A stretch of 64,000 bases of DNA from Bombiscardovia coagulans (GTDB lineage Bacteria; Actinomycetota; Actinomycetes; Actinomycetales; Bifidobacteriaceae): assembly GCF_002259585.1 (NCBI RefSeq), contig NZ_MWWS01000004.1, positions 620,001 to 684,000 of the forward strand, in the 5' to 3' direction. Of this stretch, positions 45,769 to 56,821 are shown one piece after another. The stretch's first letter is position 1. Every line of letters begins with the position of its first letter. Both the position numbers and the translations under genes were made by a program. Below the pieces are notes generated by a model. That model made no database searches. It saw nothing but the letters and a program-made list of their open reading frames with translations, and was not told the origin of the DNA.

Positions 45769-48700
45769 TCAAGCCTCAAAGTAGCCTTCAAATCCTAGGC
45801 GAGCATCGGGATTGAGAAGCATGGCCTTTTCAATCTCATGAGCACTGTATCCTGGGATATCTTCATGGAAGCGACGGTTATCAATGGGCTCATAAAGGGC
45901 TGCACTCCCCATCCGACCTTCTTGCATACGACGCTGACCAGCAGCCAAGCGTTCGTTAGCTTTTCTTCGCCACTCTTCAAGCGCATCAAGCCCCTCGCTC
46001 CTAGCGACAGCAGCCTCGAAAGCACCCGGGCTGACGATAGCACCAATGCCAGAAACATGACCAAAGCCTAGAGAAGTAACTAAGCCAGCCTTGATCGCAC
46101 CTACATGCAAGGGCCTCTCCAACCAAACCATATGGTCGTCACGCCTGAGCTCAGGATCCACACAGTCAAGTGCCACGTTGGCTGGAATAACTCCAGAACG
46201 GAAGAGCTGAGTCAGACCGTTAATTTGGAAGATGCACGCCCCACCTTTAGCATGACCGGTCAGCGTCTTCTGAGAAATAATATAGAGGGGGTTGCCCTCA
46301 GTGCGACCAATGGCACGAGCCAGTGTATTATGTAATTCAGATTCGTTGGGATCATTGGCGTTGGTAGATGTATCATGCTTGGAGACCACTGCAATCTCAT
46401 CAGGAGCAACACCTAGTTGCGCCAAGGAGCGCACCAATTCAGAATCCTTACCACCCATGCCAGCAGCCAGAGCACCTAAGCCTGGAGCTGGAATTGAAGT
46501 GTGAGCTCCGTCAGCAAAGGAATGAATATAACCCACTACACCAGCAACCGGCAGCCCCATCTTCAAGGCGATGTCACCACGAGTCAGCAAAATAGTACCG
46601 CCGCCTTGTGACTCCAAGAAACCACCTCGACGGCGGTCATTGGCCCGAGAGAAGAACCGAGGATCGATACCCTTACCATACATTTCTGCCGAATTGGCTG
46701 TGGCATTCATGTTACCGAACCCAATAACCGATTCAACACCAATATCATCAATAGCACCAGTGACCACAAAGTCGGCCTTGCCTAGAGCAATCTTATCGAC
46801 GCCCTCTTCCAGTGAGACAGCAGCAGTAGCACAAGCCGACACCGGCTGAATCATATTGCCGTAGCCACCGATGTAAGACTGCATGACGTGAGCTGCCACC
46901 ACGTTAGGCAGGGCTTCCTGAAGGATGTCAGTGGGAATTTCTCGGCCCAGATAGCGGTCTAGGTAGAGCTTACGCATGGATGACATGCCACCGAAACCTG
47001 TGCCTTGCGTTGAAGCCACTTTGGAAGGATGCACAGCCTGGAGAATTTCCACTGGACTGAAACCAGCCGACAAATATGCATCCACCGTAGTCACAATGTT
47101 CCACAAGGCAATCTCGTCCACATCACCGACCATGGAAGCAGGAATACCCCACTTGACAGGGTCGAAGCCTTTCGGGAACTGACCGCCCACAGTACGACTC
47201 ATGGTAGCCCTACGGGGTACACGGATCTTAGAACCAGCAGTCCGGGTGACGCACCACTCGCCAGACTCCTCATCCAGAGCTACCCGCGTATGGTCTGGAT
47301 CGAGCTTGACATATTCTTGAGCCATTTCCTGAGTGGGGACAGAAAAATCGACATCATGGTCAAGGAAGACGTCCACTTCCTCCTCATTGGTACCAGCCTG
47401 ATAATCAGCACCCATACCATCCTCAAACGGGCGGATACCCGACCGGGCTACGATCTCATCATGATAACGTTCAGCAATATCTTCCTCAGGAACTAGGTTG
47501 CCGTCCGTATCATACCAACCTGGCTTGGGACTGTCTTGCCATTCGATGAGCCCCATATTCCAAGCCATTTCAAGAACAGCAGCAGCAGAGAGGTCTACCT
47601 GCCCATCGGAATGGATACCAAGCTCAGCCTCAAAGCGAGTGCGACCTGAGCCCCAGGGTCCCATCTCTCCAATAGAAACAATAACAATTTCATCCTCTGG
47701 TTTAGCAGTAACACCCTCCCACTGCGTAAGATCAACAGCTGGTTGCTGGGGTATCCGCGGGGTAGGCAGAGCTTTTACCATATGCTGATTCTTTCCAGGG
47801 GGAACACTCGGTACCACCTGCGAAACATCTTCATCAGGAGTTGCATCTCCTGGCGCATCTTCAGCTGCCTGAGCTTTGAGCTCTCCCAAGTCAAGAGGCT
47901 CACCACCAAGCCCACCAGTCAAATCAACACTCAACGGCGCCAATAAAGCCTGCTGGCGAGCTTGAGTTGTACACAAATCAAGCAACTTATTAGCCATTTC
48001 CTCAGTTGAATATGTGGTTACCCCCTGGCGTTCTACAGCAGCAACAAGTGGATCATTGCCTCCCATGAGTCCGGTTCCTCGCACCCAGCCAATCAACGGG
48101 TGCGCAAAGGTTACTCGGTTTGACCAATCACTCTCACTGCCTGCACGATTAACGATTGCATCAAGCGAAGCCTTCACCTCACCATAAGCGCCATCACCTC
48201 CAAACATGCCTCGGTTAGGTGAACCTGGAAGAACAACATGGAGCTTATGGTCAACGTCAGTATCTGCACCAATTTGAGAGAAACCAGCAATCATCCGTTC
48301 AACGCTCCACAGCATGAGCCTGGCCTGAGACTCAAAAAGACGGCCAGAATCTGCCATAGTGCCATGCATAGGTGGAGCAGCAAAAGGCAATAATATAGTG
48401 GGTTCCAAAGCTGGCTTAAGCACAGTTGTAGTAGCACCAGTCGTCTTCTTCTGAGTTGCCCCAACCCAGTGAACTAGCGCATCCACATCCCTAAAGCTCG
48501 ACAAATTGGCAGGTAGAATCCACAATTTCGCTCCAGCAACTGCATGCTGTCGGTAGAGACTCTTAGCCCATTGCACACTGTACTGATTTAACGTATGGAA
48601 GACTGCGACAACAGTTGCACCACCTTTCAGCAAACCAGCCACCAATGAACCCGCTATAGAGTGTAGGGAAACACCCGTCACTACAGCTACATCTCCCGCA

Positions 48701-51700
48701 AAGCGGCAAGCAGCGGGGTCGAATGTCAGTTGTTGCCCAGCTTCACCAGCAATTCTCGCGAAGACCTGAGCCAAGTCTGCCTTACCATCCAAGTCAGCCC
48801 GTCGCTCATACCATGCAGCTTGGGCTTGCACTTCCTTACCTGCACCGATAAAGGAAGCAGAGCGCGCTTGAGTATCGCCTTCATAGTAGATACGAGCCAA
48901 ATCCTCGCGAGCAGTAGCCCAACGGTCGTCAAAGAGCACTGCCTTTCGCTCATCGAACTCAGCTTCTACTTGCTTGGTCCAGTCAGACCCAAGCTCTGCT
49001 TCCATAGCCGCCACAACCGCAGCATCTTCGTTCTCATCTCCAGCAGGTACAGGCGAGCTCAGACCTAGCTGGTCCAAAACATAACGTGCCGTAGAAGCCA
49101 ATAGCCCTTGAGAACCTGTAACTTTGGCCGCAAACGCATCCAAGGCTGCAGAATCAACCACAGATCCACCAGAGGCACCTCCTGCGCTCGGCAGCGTTAC
49201 TGTTACACCATGGGCCTGGGCTACGTTTTGCACCGCCTGATCTATCAAAGATTTAGCCGCTGCAACAGTGGAAACTGGCTGCGAAGATAACGTAGCCAAC
49301 TCACCACCTCGAGAGGATGTACCTTCACGCGTATCCAAAACCAGATTAGCCACAACAGCAGTAGCCCAACCCGAGCCCAGCTGCCAGACACCAGTCACCC
49401 TATCTTCTACCTGCTTGAGTTTCATACCAGCTGGGCCAAAGAGGGCTTTCACTCGCTCACGTACGATATCAGAAAGCACTGGGCCGAAAGGCTTGTAGTT
49501 CGGGGCAACTTTGTTGACCAAGGCACTTAAGTCTGCCATAGAAGCCTCTGCCGCACCATCCACGGAAGCCACACCGAGCTCGGAAGAGATGTCCATCAAG
49601 AGCTGATTGCGCCGAGAAGAGACACCGTTTGTGAGACTGTCAGTCGTATCAGTAACACCGATTTGGTCAGTGCGAATCTTAGCCGAATATGCCAGGAGTA
49701 CCTGAATCGCATCTGAAGCCTTGAATGGTATGTCTGCCACATCTGCGCCGGATGCAGCACCGGCAGCACTCTGGACAGGCTCTGGGCCAGTCTCAGCATG
49801 CACCGGTTCCTGGGCAGGTGTACTTGTGGCCGTCTGAACGACTGTTTGAGAAGCAGGAGCTGGGTCATCAGACACAGGTGCAGCATCCTGCTGTACGTGT
49901 TGCTCATCTGCCACAGTTGGAATGGGGTCAGAGTCAGTCAGGTAAACCCGAGACTCGTCCCGACCTAGGTTATAAACCGTCACTTGACGCTCACGAAAAT
50001 CAGGCAAGTTGAGCGTCTTAGTGGCCATATTGGCAAGCGTAGGAGAATGACCTAAACCAATCTCTACCAGCTCTTCTAGCCCCAGACCACCTTGCTCAGG
50101 AGTCTCAAACATCAATGACTGCGTTTCAATCCAACGAACTGGAGAGGCAAACTGCCAAGAGAGGAGCTCAGTTAAGAGTAAGCGTCCAAGCTTCTGGTCA
50201 TCAGCAGCGTAGGATTGCCACACTGTTGGATCATCCAAAGCTTGCTTAATGCGCTCTGATGGCACTACTTCGAGGATAGAAGCCGCAAATTCCCGGCTCA
50301 TCTCGAAGGGCTGAGCTACTAAGTTAGGAATATACCGCCCTTCCAAACGGGAGTAATCAATATATTCTGGCAAAAGCTTGTCTAAGGTGTCACGGAATTC
50401 GGGAACACCCTTGCGCAACAGTGAAGAGTGGAAAGGCACGTCGATACCAGGCACGTACATGAAGGCAGGTTTACCACCCGCCTCTTTAGCCCTTCGATCC
50501 GAATCCTCTTTAAGGTATTCCAAGCCAGCGATAGTTCCAGCAATTGCATACTGCTGACCTGCCAAATTGTAATTGACGATTTCCAGGAATTCGCCAGATT
50601 CTGCTGCTACTGATGCCACATACTCTTTGACGCGACTATCCACCAAACCAAATTGATTGGGCCGCAGGGCTCCCATCCGGTAATTAGAACGACCGTGTTC
50701 GTCACGTTCAATCAAAGAATGCATGGTCGAACCACGGTGGAAGACTAATTCCAGAACGGTCTCCAATGACATAACACCTGCAAAAGAACTGAGCGCATTA
50801 TATTCACCCAGTGAGTGACCAGCGAAGTAGGCAGGCCAGACATCGGCACCCGATTCACGCAAACGAGCAGTTTGCGCAAAAGCTACAGTCGCCAATGCCA
50901 CCTGGGTGAACTGGGTTAGATTGAGTAAACCTTCAGGGTGATAATACGTAATTCCTTTAGCGGTCAGCGTCTTAGGATTATCTCGCACCACAGCCAGAAT
51001 AGAGAAGCCCAACCTAGAACGAGTGAGAGCATCAGCCCGCTCCCAAGTTTCACGGGCGGCAGGAGACTTGGCCCGCTCATCCAAAACCATGCCTTGTTGC
51101 TGGATACCCTGACCCGGGTACACATACGCTACTTTTGGTGCACGGGCAATAGCAGTTCCACGGGAGACTAACTCACCCCGAATACGGCCAATGACCTCCA
51201 AAACTAGGCCACCATGACGGACCTTACCCACGCGTTCAACAGAAATCTCCACTTGGTCGCCCAGCTGTACCATCCCGTACATGTTGTAGGTCCAACCAGC
51301 AATTTCATAATGAAGACCTTGTTCATCTGCGGCTTGAACCGCATACTGTGCCGTAGCCGACAACCACATACCGTGCACCAAGGGAGCCTTGAGACCGGAG
51401 ACTTGGGCCCCGCGAACAGAAGTGTGAATAGGGTTAAAATCACCAGATGTCCGCGCAAAAGCTGTCATATCCTCGGGAGCCGTCACCGTAACCCGCCGTA
51501 GAAGGCGACGGGGTGTTCCAACAGTGTCTGCTTTAATTCCTCCCCAATCTGGAGCCGGTTGAGGTAACTGGTCAGAGTATGCGCGTCCACGAATTGCAAA
51601 ACGCTCAACTTCGTTCGCCAGCACTGTTCCGTCACCAGCCTGGTGGCGCACATGAATGGTGACTACACGGCCCGAAGCAGATTCACTATAATGCTCCGCC

Positions 51701-54700
51701 CAAGAAGTGAGCGAAATCCTCTCTCCCTCATGTTTGAGGAGTTCATCTTGGCTCACTTCCAACTCCATGAGATGGTCGAGGTGAACGGCGTTGAGTAGAC
51801 CTTCAATAATGGGGAAACCATCCACACTTACCGAGCCTAGAGCAGCATAGATAGCAGGCCACGCAGGCCCTACAAGTGCATCCGGCGCAATGGCAGAAGG
51901 CCGGAGATTGGCAGGTAGAGCAGCTCCTGTGACTGCCTCATGGTCGAAGCCTAAATTATTCGAAAGCGTGTAACCACTGTGAGCCAAACCAAAGGGGTAG
52001 GTGGCTGTATCCTCAACATGCTCAATATCTGGCATAGATTCTAGTTTGTCGCCAGTAATACTGGTATTACCAATACCTGCCGTCGCTGCTAAGAGATCAT
52101 ACACATCCCGCGGAAGGCGGTCTCGATCCACTACTGGGAAAGATCCAGAGGAGTGGGCATCTACAGTCAAGGGTATTACAATATGGCGGACTGCATGCTT
52201 ACTGGAACCACCATCAGGGTCATCATCCCAGAAAGTATCTAAATGAATATCTAAGTCAAAGAGATCAAGTCCATTCTGGCTCCCCACCGAGCGAATCTCA
52301 TAGTTAGGATCACCCAGATCGGTACCACAGGCAGGGTTGTCCATGAGATGCCCCACCCACGATATATGCGGACTGTGACGAATGAATTCCTCAGCAGACT
52401 GAGCACAATCAAGCTGCGAGTACGCTTGAACCGAGTTTTCTGATTCTTGACGCACTCTCTCTAGAGCGGCCTGCTCGAACCTAGACAGAATAGACGCCAC
52501 AGGCTCATCCACCGTCGTGATACCAGCCACAGAGATAGGACCGGGAATAGCTCGCACAGAATCGGCACTGTAGCGAGAGTCCTCAGACTGCCACAGCTGA
52601 TCTTGTCCCCACCAACGCAGGAGATCATTATCAATAGCAGGCACAAATGGCATAGGTTTGGGATATTCGCGGACCAATGTCGGGAACCAAGCAACATCTG
52701 TGGGAGTCACCTTAACCTCATTGGCTTGCGGATACGTCTGTCGCAACCTCTCTAGAGCCTGCCCAGGTTCGCGCACGTCTTCACGGTCAACAAATATGGA
52801 TTCAAACTCACCAGATTCCAGCTTGCAGACACGAGCCTCAATGCGGCGTAGCAGGTGAAGAAAACGATCCACGTATGTGTCATCAGCCCATGGGCACGCC
52901 AATTCAGCAAAACGTTCTGCCCACTGCTGGTAGGTCATTTCGTCTACGTCACCAAAATATGGTTTAGCAGTCTTACCGAGGGCCTCAATAATCTCTGAAC
53001 GTCGTGAGCTTAACTCTTCAGGATGCTTCATCACTCGAACCAACAAGCGACCGCATTCTGCTGAGGAGTTCTCAATTTCGTAAATATCAGCATGTAGGTG
53101 ACTCAAACCAGAGCCTACACCACCGACCGACTGTCCAGAAGGCACCCAGCGTTCACCAATTGGAGCGAATGGGTCAGGATCAGGTTGACTCATATCAATG
53201 CCAGGTGTTGCCACTAGAGCCCGTTTAACCTCAGGGCTGGTATGAGCTTCTTGCGCTGTCATAGCAGCTGTACCCACGAGAACACCATCGACTGGCATAT
53301 CTGGGAGGCCGTACACACGTGACCACTGACCAGAAATATAGTCAGCTGCCCTCTCAGGAGTGCCAATACCACCACCCGCTACAAGAACAATATTAGAACA
53401 CTCGCGCACTTGAGCATAGGTAGCCGCTAGGAGGTCATCCAGCGATTCCCATGAATGATGACCACCTGCTGCACCTCCCTCAACTTGCATCAAGATTGAC
53501 TTGGGAGCTACCTGCTTAGCGATAGCTACCACCTGCCGAATCTGTTCCACAGTACCTGGCTTGAATGCTACATAAGGAAAACCATCAGCATTGAGTTGGT
53601 CGATTAATTCCTGAGCCTCATCTATTTCTGGAATGCCAGCAGAAACCACTACACCATCTATGGGTGCTCCTGACTCACGTTTCTTTGAAACGATCCGTTG
53701 TGACCCAAACTGCAGATTCCACAAATAGCGATCCATAAACATGGCGTTAAACTCGACGGTTCGCCCTTCTTCGAGTTCTTCTTCCAATTCCTTCATATGG
53801 CGTTCAAATACTTCAGCAGTCACCTGACCGCCGCCAGCCAGCTCGGCCCAGTAACCAGCATTAGCGGCAGCAGCTACAATCTGCGGCTCTACCGTTGTAG
53901 GTGTCATACCAGCCAAGAGAACAGGTGGCTTACCCGTCAACCGACTAAAAGCTGTAGCAATCTTTTCACCGGCAGGAGTAGATAAGACAGTCGGCTTAAA
54001 CCGTGACCAATCTTGGCTACGCTCAGGGTCGCCCTCTAGCGTAGACAGGCTCCCACGCTGAGCCGTAGTAGCTGCCTCTACTACACCAATACCTGTACCT
54101 TGGGTGAGACCACCCACTAATTTTCCGAGGGTTTCACCGGGCCCCATATCCACCAGCCAGAGCTTACTTGGATCAGCCTGCTCTATGAGCGCATGAACCT
54201 GGCCTGCCCAGTCAGCATGACGCACAAGTACTTCTTCTGCTAACAGGCGAGCTCGTTCTGTATCCAAACCGCAACGGTCTGCCCAGCCCACACACTCTTC
54301 TACAGCTGCTGCCATTAGTGGCGAATGGAAGGGCAAGGTAACTTCTAAATATTCTAGAATTGGATCGAAGGGACTGCCACCACGCACCTTGTTCTCCCGA
54401 AGTTTCGCCTGGCGACTAGCTTCTTTACCTACTTCAATAGAGAAGGAAGCCAGATCTTCTGGATAACCAGACAAGACTAAATGCTGCCGGGAATTCGTTA
54501 CAGCAATACTAATCGGACCTTTAGGGGAGGATACCCGACTTATCAAAATCTCAACTTGCTTGCGGCTTGCTCCTTTAACAGAAAGCATGGGCGTAGCTTC
54601 TCCCTGAGCATGAATCCCAAGCCGTCGAACCTGCCGCGTCCCGGCAGAACCAATCAGCATAGCTATTGCCAGGATCTGATCGATCTGCTTACTTGCTGCT

Positions 54701-55128
54701 TTTAAAGAACCTTCATCTTCGATAGCCTGAGCCATGTGAACACCGATAATGCCTTGGGAATGCCCCAAAAGTGCCACAGGGCGTGCAGATGCAAGCTGGT
54801 AGCCAAGTTGATCCATATCAATCAGGGCACCCAATTGCACTAGTGCGATTCCAGGGACAGATGCAGACGCGTCAGCAGCTGAACCTAATGTGACCGAATT
54901 AGCTTGATATGCGAACAAATCCAAAGGTCTACCATTGGTCGCAAGAAGGTCGGCAGCTACGGGACTCACTATACGATGAGCAGACGCAACATGTTCCGTG
55001 AGCGCATCCGCCTTGGCTGCATCATCAGTTAGGTCAGCTAGGGCCGAAGTCCAAGGCGTAGATTGACCAGAGAAAAGCAGAGCGTGAGATTCTGTGGCTA
55101 AGCGATTGATAAAGAATGAATGTGTCAT
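45769..55128 (-). CDS. fas: Type I fatty acid synthase (single chain)
   Basis: 3119 residues from the ATG at 55128 (AAGGA site). Domains in order: acetyltransferase with VALLGHSQGIIGV near 121; enoyl reductase with LLAGMTPTTVEPQ near 403; MaoC-like dehydratase with SGDFNPIH near 1226; malonyl/palmitoyl transferase with VYPGQG and FAGHSLGEYNAL near 1439; ACP with SSRRNQLLMDISSELG near 1839; ketoreductase near 2145 (VTGVSLHSIAGSLVAGLL); ketosynthase with SACATAA near 2764, KHDTSTNANDP near 2919 and KTLTGHAKGG near 2956. This is the mycobacterial/bifidobacterial FAS-I order, making the cell's acyl-CoAs. No C-terminal phosphopantetheinyl transferase is seen. Last gene of the birA-acc-fas run. Confidence 0.97.
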   Translation of the reverse strand: MTHSFFINRLATESHALLFSGQSTPWTSALADLTDDAAKADALTEHVASAHRIVSPVAADLLATNGRPLDLFAYQANSVTLGSAADASASVPGIALVQLGALIDMDQLGYQLASARPVALLGHSQGIIGVHMAQAIEDEGSLKAASKQIDQILAIAMLIGSAGTRQVRRLGIHAQGEATPMLSVKGASRKQVEILISRVSSPKGPISIAVTNSRQHLVLSGYPEDLASFSIEVGKEASRQAKLRENKVRGGSPFDPILEYLEVTLPFHSPLMAAAVEECVGWADRCGLDTERARLLAEEVLVRHADWAGQVHALIEQADPSKLWLVDMGPGETLGKLVGGLTQGTGIGVVEAATTAQRGSLSTLEGDPERSQDWSRFKPTVLSTPAGEKIATAFSRLTGKPPVLLAGMTPTTVEPQIVAAAANAGYWAELAGGGQVTAEVFERHMKELEEELEEGRTVEFNAMFMDRYLWNLQFGSQRIVSKKRESGAPIDGVVVSAGIPEIDEAQELIDQLNADGFPYVAFKPGTVEQIRQVVAIAKQVAPKSILMQVEGGAAGGHHSWESLDDLLAATYAQVRECSNIVLVAGGGIGTPERAADYISGQWSRVYGLPDMPVDGVLVGTAAMTAQEAHTSPEVKRALVATPGIDMSQPDPDPFAPIGERWVPSGQSVGGVGSGLSHLHADIYEIENSSAECGRLLVRVMKHPEELSSRRSEIIEALGKTAKPYFGDVDEMTYQQWAERFAELACPWADDTYVDRFLHLLRRIEARVCKLESGEFESIFVDREDVREPGQALERLRQTYPQANEVKVTPTDVAWFPTLVREYPKPMPFVPAIDNDLLRWWGQDQLWQSEDSRYSADSVRAIPGPISVAGITTVDEPVASILSRFEQAALERVRQESENSVQAYSQLDCAQSAEEFIRHSPHISWVGHLMDNPACGTDLGDPNYEIRSVGSQNGLDLFDLDIHLDTFWDDDPDGGSSKHAVRHIVIPLTVDAHSSGSFPVVDRDRLPRDVYDLLAATAGIGNTSITGDKLESMPDIEHVEDTATYPFGLAHSGYTLSNNLGFDHEAVTGAALPANLRPSAIAPDALVGPAWPAIYAALGSVSVDGFPIIEGLLNAVHLDHLMELEVSQDELLKHEGERISLTSWAEHYSESASGRVVTIHVRHQAGDGTVLANEVERFAIRGRAYSDQLPQPAPDWGGIKADTVGTPRRLLRRVTVTAPEDMTAFARTSGDFNPIHTSVRGAQVSGLKAPLVHGMWLSATAQYAVQAADEQGLHYEIAGWTYNMYGMVQLGDQVEISVERVGKVRHGGLVLEVIGRIRGELVSRGTAIARAPKVAYVYPGQGIQQQGMVLDERAKSPAARETWERADALTRSRLGFSILAVVRDNPKTLTAKGITYYHPEGLLNLTQFTQVALATVAFAQTARLRESGADVWPAYFAGHSLGEYNALSSFAGVMSLETVLELVFHRGSTMHSLIERDEHGRSNYRMGALRPNQFGLVDSRVKEYVASVAAESGEFLEIVNYNLAGQQYAIAGTIAGLEYLKEDSDRRAKEAGGKPAFMYVPGIDVPFHSSLLRKGVPEFRDTLDKLLPEYIDYSRLEGRYIPNLVAQPFEMSREFAASILEVVPSERIKQALDDPTVWQSYAADDQKLGRLLLTELLSWQFASPVRWIETQSLMFETPEQGGLGLEELVEIGLGHSPTLANMATKTLNLPDFRERQVTVYNLGRDESRVYLTDSDPIPTVADEQHVQQDAAPVSDDPAPASQTVVQTATSTPAQEPVHAETGPEPVQSAAGAASGADVADIPFKASDAIQVLLAYSAKIRTDQIGVTDTTDSLTNGVSSRRNQLLMDISSELGVASVDGAAEASMADLSALVNKVAPNYKPFGPVLSDIVRERVKALFGPAGMKLKQVEDRVTGVWQLGSGWATAVVANLVLDTREGTSSRGGELATLSSQPVSTVAAAKSLIDQAVQNVAQAHGVTVTLPSAGGASGGSVVDSAALDAFAAKVTGSQGLLASTARYVLDQLGLSSPVPAGDENEDAAVVAAMEAELGSDWTKQVEAEFDERKAVLFDDRWATAREDLARIYYEGDTQARSASFIGAGKEVQAQAAWYERRADLDGKADLAQVFARIAGEAGQQLTFDPAACRFAGDVAVVTGVSLHSIAGSLVAGLLKGGATVVAVFHTLNQYSVQWAKSLYRQHAVAGAKLWILPANLSSFRDVDALVHWVGATQKKTTGATTTVLKPALEPTILLPFAAPPMHGTMADSGRLFESQARLMLWSVERMIAGFSQIGADTDVDHKLHVVLPGSPNRGMFGGDGAYGEVKASLDAIVNRAGSESDWSNRVTFAHPLIGWVRGTGLMGGNDPLVAAVERQGVTTYSTEEMANKLLDLCTTQARQQALLAPLSVDLTGGLGGEPLDLGELKAQAAEDAPGDATPDEDVSQVVPSVPPGKNQHMVKALPTPRIPQQPAVDLTQWEGVTAKPEDEIVIVSIGEMGPWGSGRTRFEAELGIHSDGQVDLSAAAVLEMAWNMGLIEWQDSPKPGWYDTDGNLVPEEDIAERYHDEIVARSGIRPFEDGMGADYQAGTNEEEVDVFLDHDVDFSVPTQEMAQEYVKLDPDHTRVALDEESGEWCVTRTAGSKIRVPRRATMSRTVGGQFPKGFDPVKWGIPASMVGDVDEIALWNIVTTVDAYLSAGFSPVEILQAVHPSKVASTQGTGFGGMSSMRKLYLDRYLGREIPTDILQEALPNVVAAHVMQSYIGGYGNMIQPVSACATAAVSLEEGVDKIALGKADFVVTGAIDDIGVESVIGFGNMNATANSAEMYGKGIDPRFFSRANDRRRGGFLESQGGGTILLTRGDIALKMGLPVAGVVGYIHSFADGAHTSIPAPGLGALAAGMGGKDSELVRSLAQLGVAPDEIAVVSKHDTSTNANDPNESELHNTLARAIGRTEGNPLYIISQKTLTGHAKGGACIFQINGLTQLFRSGVIPANVALDCVDPELRRDDHMVWLERPLHVGAIKAGLVTSLGFGHVSGIGAIVSPGAFEAAVARSEGLDALEEWRRKANERLAAGQRRMQEGRMGSAALYEPIDNRRFHEDIPGYSAHEIEKAMLLNPDARLGFEGYFEA

Positions 55129-55195
55129 GATTTCCTTTTCTTCAACTACTGTCTGGACTTGCACTACAACGTGTTTAAGAGTTGGCACTGAGCCA

Positions 55196-56821
55196 CTACA
55201 AGGGCTGGTTGCCATGGTGTTTGTCTACTAATCGATGCCTTCGCTTGCTCGAGAGCGTTCGCAACGATTCAGCTATAGCTTCTCGCGTTTGCTCAGGGTC
55301 GATCATGGCATCGATCTCTCCCATTTCCAGCGAGAGGTTGGCATTAACCGTTGTGGCCTCATAATCAGCAACCAACTGTTGGCGCAAAGCATTCACATCT
55401 GCACCAGATTCCTGAGCTTTCTGCAAGTCTCGACGGTGAATGATATTGACCGCTCCTTGCGCACCGAGAACAGCAATCTGCGAAGTAGGCCAAGCGAAGT
55501 TCACATCTGCACCTATTGATTTAGACCCCATCACAATGTAAGACCCACCAAAGGCTTTGCGCAGCACCACTGTTACTAGCGGCACCTGAGCGTTAGCGTA
55601 AGCATAAATCAACTTGGCACCACGACGAATAATGCCTGCATGTTCTTGGTCACTGCCAGGCTTGTACCCTGGCGTATCTACCAGGGTAATTACGGGTAAA
55701 TTAAAAGCATCACACAGGCGAACAAATCGGGCAATTTTTTCTGAAGAGTCAACATCAAGACTGCCAGCATCCACCAAGGGTTGATTTGCCACAATTCCTA
55801 CCGAACGCCCCTCTAAGCATGCAAAACCTACCACCGCAGAGGAAGCGAAAAGCTCCTGAACTTGAACAAATTCCCCGTAATCCACAATAGAGCGAATCAC
55901 GTCAAGCACATCGTAGGGTTGTCGTTCGTTGTCGGGAACAATAGTTGCTAGACGCTTGGCTGCTTCCCTCTCAGCATGACCCGAAGCAAATGCGTAACGT
56001 AACGGCTCTTCCTTGCAGTTCGCAGGCAGATAAGCCAGCACCGTTCGCGCATAGTCAATGGCATCTGCCTCATCTGAACCCAAATAGTGAGCTACACCAG
56101 ATGTAGAGGCGTGTACAACACCTCCACCTAAGTCATCCATACTGATAGTTTCACCAGTGGCAGCCTTGACCACATCTGGACCAGTGACAAACATATTGGA
56201 GTTTTCACGGGTCATAATAATGAGGTCAGTTAAGGCAGGACAGTAGACTGCCCCACCAGCACAAGGGCCCAATATCAGAGAAATCTGGGGTACGTATCCA
56301 GAGGCCTGGCAGGTCTTGCGGAAGATATGTCCGTACTGGGTAAGTGCCGCAACACCCTCTTGTATACGAGCACCACCAGAGTCTATGACCGCCACAATAG
56401 GTACACCCATCTCGATAGCCATATCCATGAGACGGCATATTTTCTGCCCCTCAGCCTGCCCCAGAGTGCCACCACGGATGGAGAAATCCTGAGCATATAC
56501 CGCAACCTTACGCCCGTATACTTCACCAAAACCAGTGATGACCGCAGATCCAGCCTTCCCCTCAACGATGCCAGCCCCAGCAAATCGTCCCAACTCCTCA
56601 AAACTATCCGTATCAAAGAGCAGGTCCAACCGTTCTCGGGCCGTAAGCTTACCTTTAGCGTGCTGCTTGGTTCTAGCACGCCCTTCAGCTTCCTTAGCCA
56701 GAGCGGCCGCCCTTGCAATCCCTTGCCTCACCGGCTGTTGCGCTACTGTTTGAGTCTGGTCTTGGGAGACGTCAGTTGGTAGAGTTTCCTGTTTGACTAT
56801 GTCTTCAGTCATGCTTGCCAT
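55196..56821 (-). CDS. accD: Acyl-CoA carboxylase beta subunit (carboxyltransferase)
   Basis: 541 residues from the ATG at 56821, 8 nt after GGAGGG and overlapping the end of the alpha subunit gene by 17 bp. Carboxyltransferase of the propionyl/acetyl-CoA carboxylase class: GRARTKQHAKGKLTARERLD, the oxyanion segment VIDSGGARIQEGVAALTQYG near 145, GPCAGGAVYCPALTD, and in the C-lobe TPGYKPGSDQEHAGIIRRGA and RKAFGGSYIVMGSKSIGAD. It transfers CO2 from biotin to acetyl-CoA to make malonyl-CoA for the FAS. Tight spacing to fas (67 bp) supports one operon. Confidence 0.95.
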   Translation of the reverse strand: MASMTEDIVKQETLPTDVSQDQTQTVAQQPVRQGIARAAALAKEAEGRARTKQHAKGKLTARERLDLLFDTDSFEELGRFAGAGIVEGKAGSAVITGFGEVYGRKVAVYAQDFSIRGGTLGQAEGQKICRLMDMAIEMGVPIVAVIDSGGARIQEGVAALTQYGHIFRKTCQASGYVPQISLILGPCAGGAVYCPALTDLIIMTRENSNMFVTGPDVVKAATGETISMDDLGGGVVHASTSGVAHYLGSDEADAIDYARTVLAYLPANCKEEPLRYAFASGHAEREAAKRLATIVPDNERQPYDVLDVIRSIVDYGEFVQVQELFASSAVVGFACLEGRSVGIVANQPLVDAGSLDVDSSEKIARFVRLCDAFNLPVITLVDTPGYKPGSDQEHAGIIRRGAKLIYAYANAQVPLVTVVLRKAFGGSYIVMGSKSIGADVNFAWPTSQIAVLGAQGAVNIIHRRDLQKAQESGADVNALRQQLVADYEATTVNANLSLEMGEIDAMIDPEQTREAIAESLRTLSSKRRHRLVDKHHGNQPL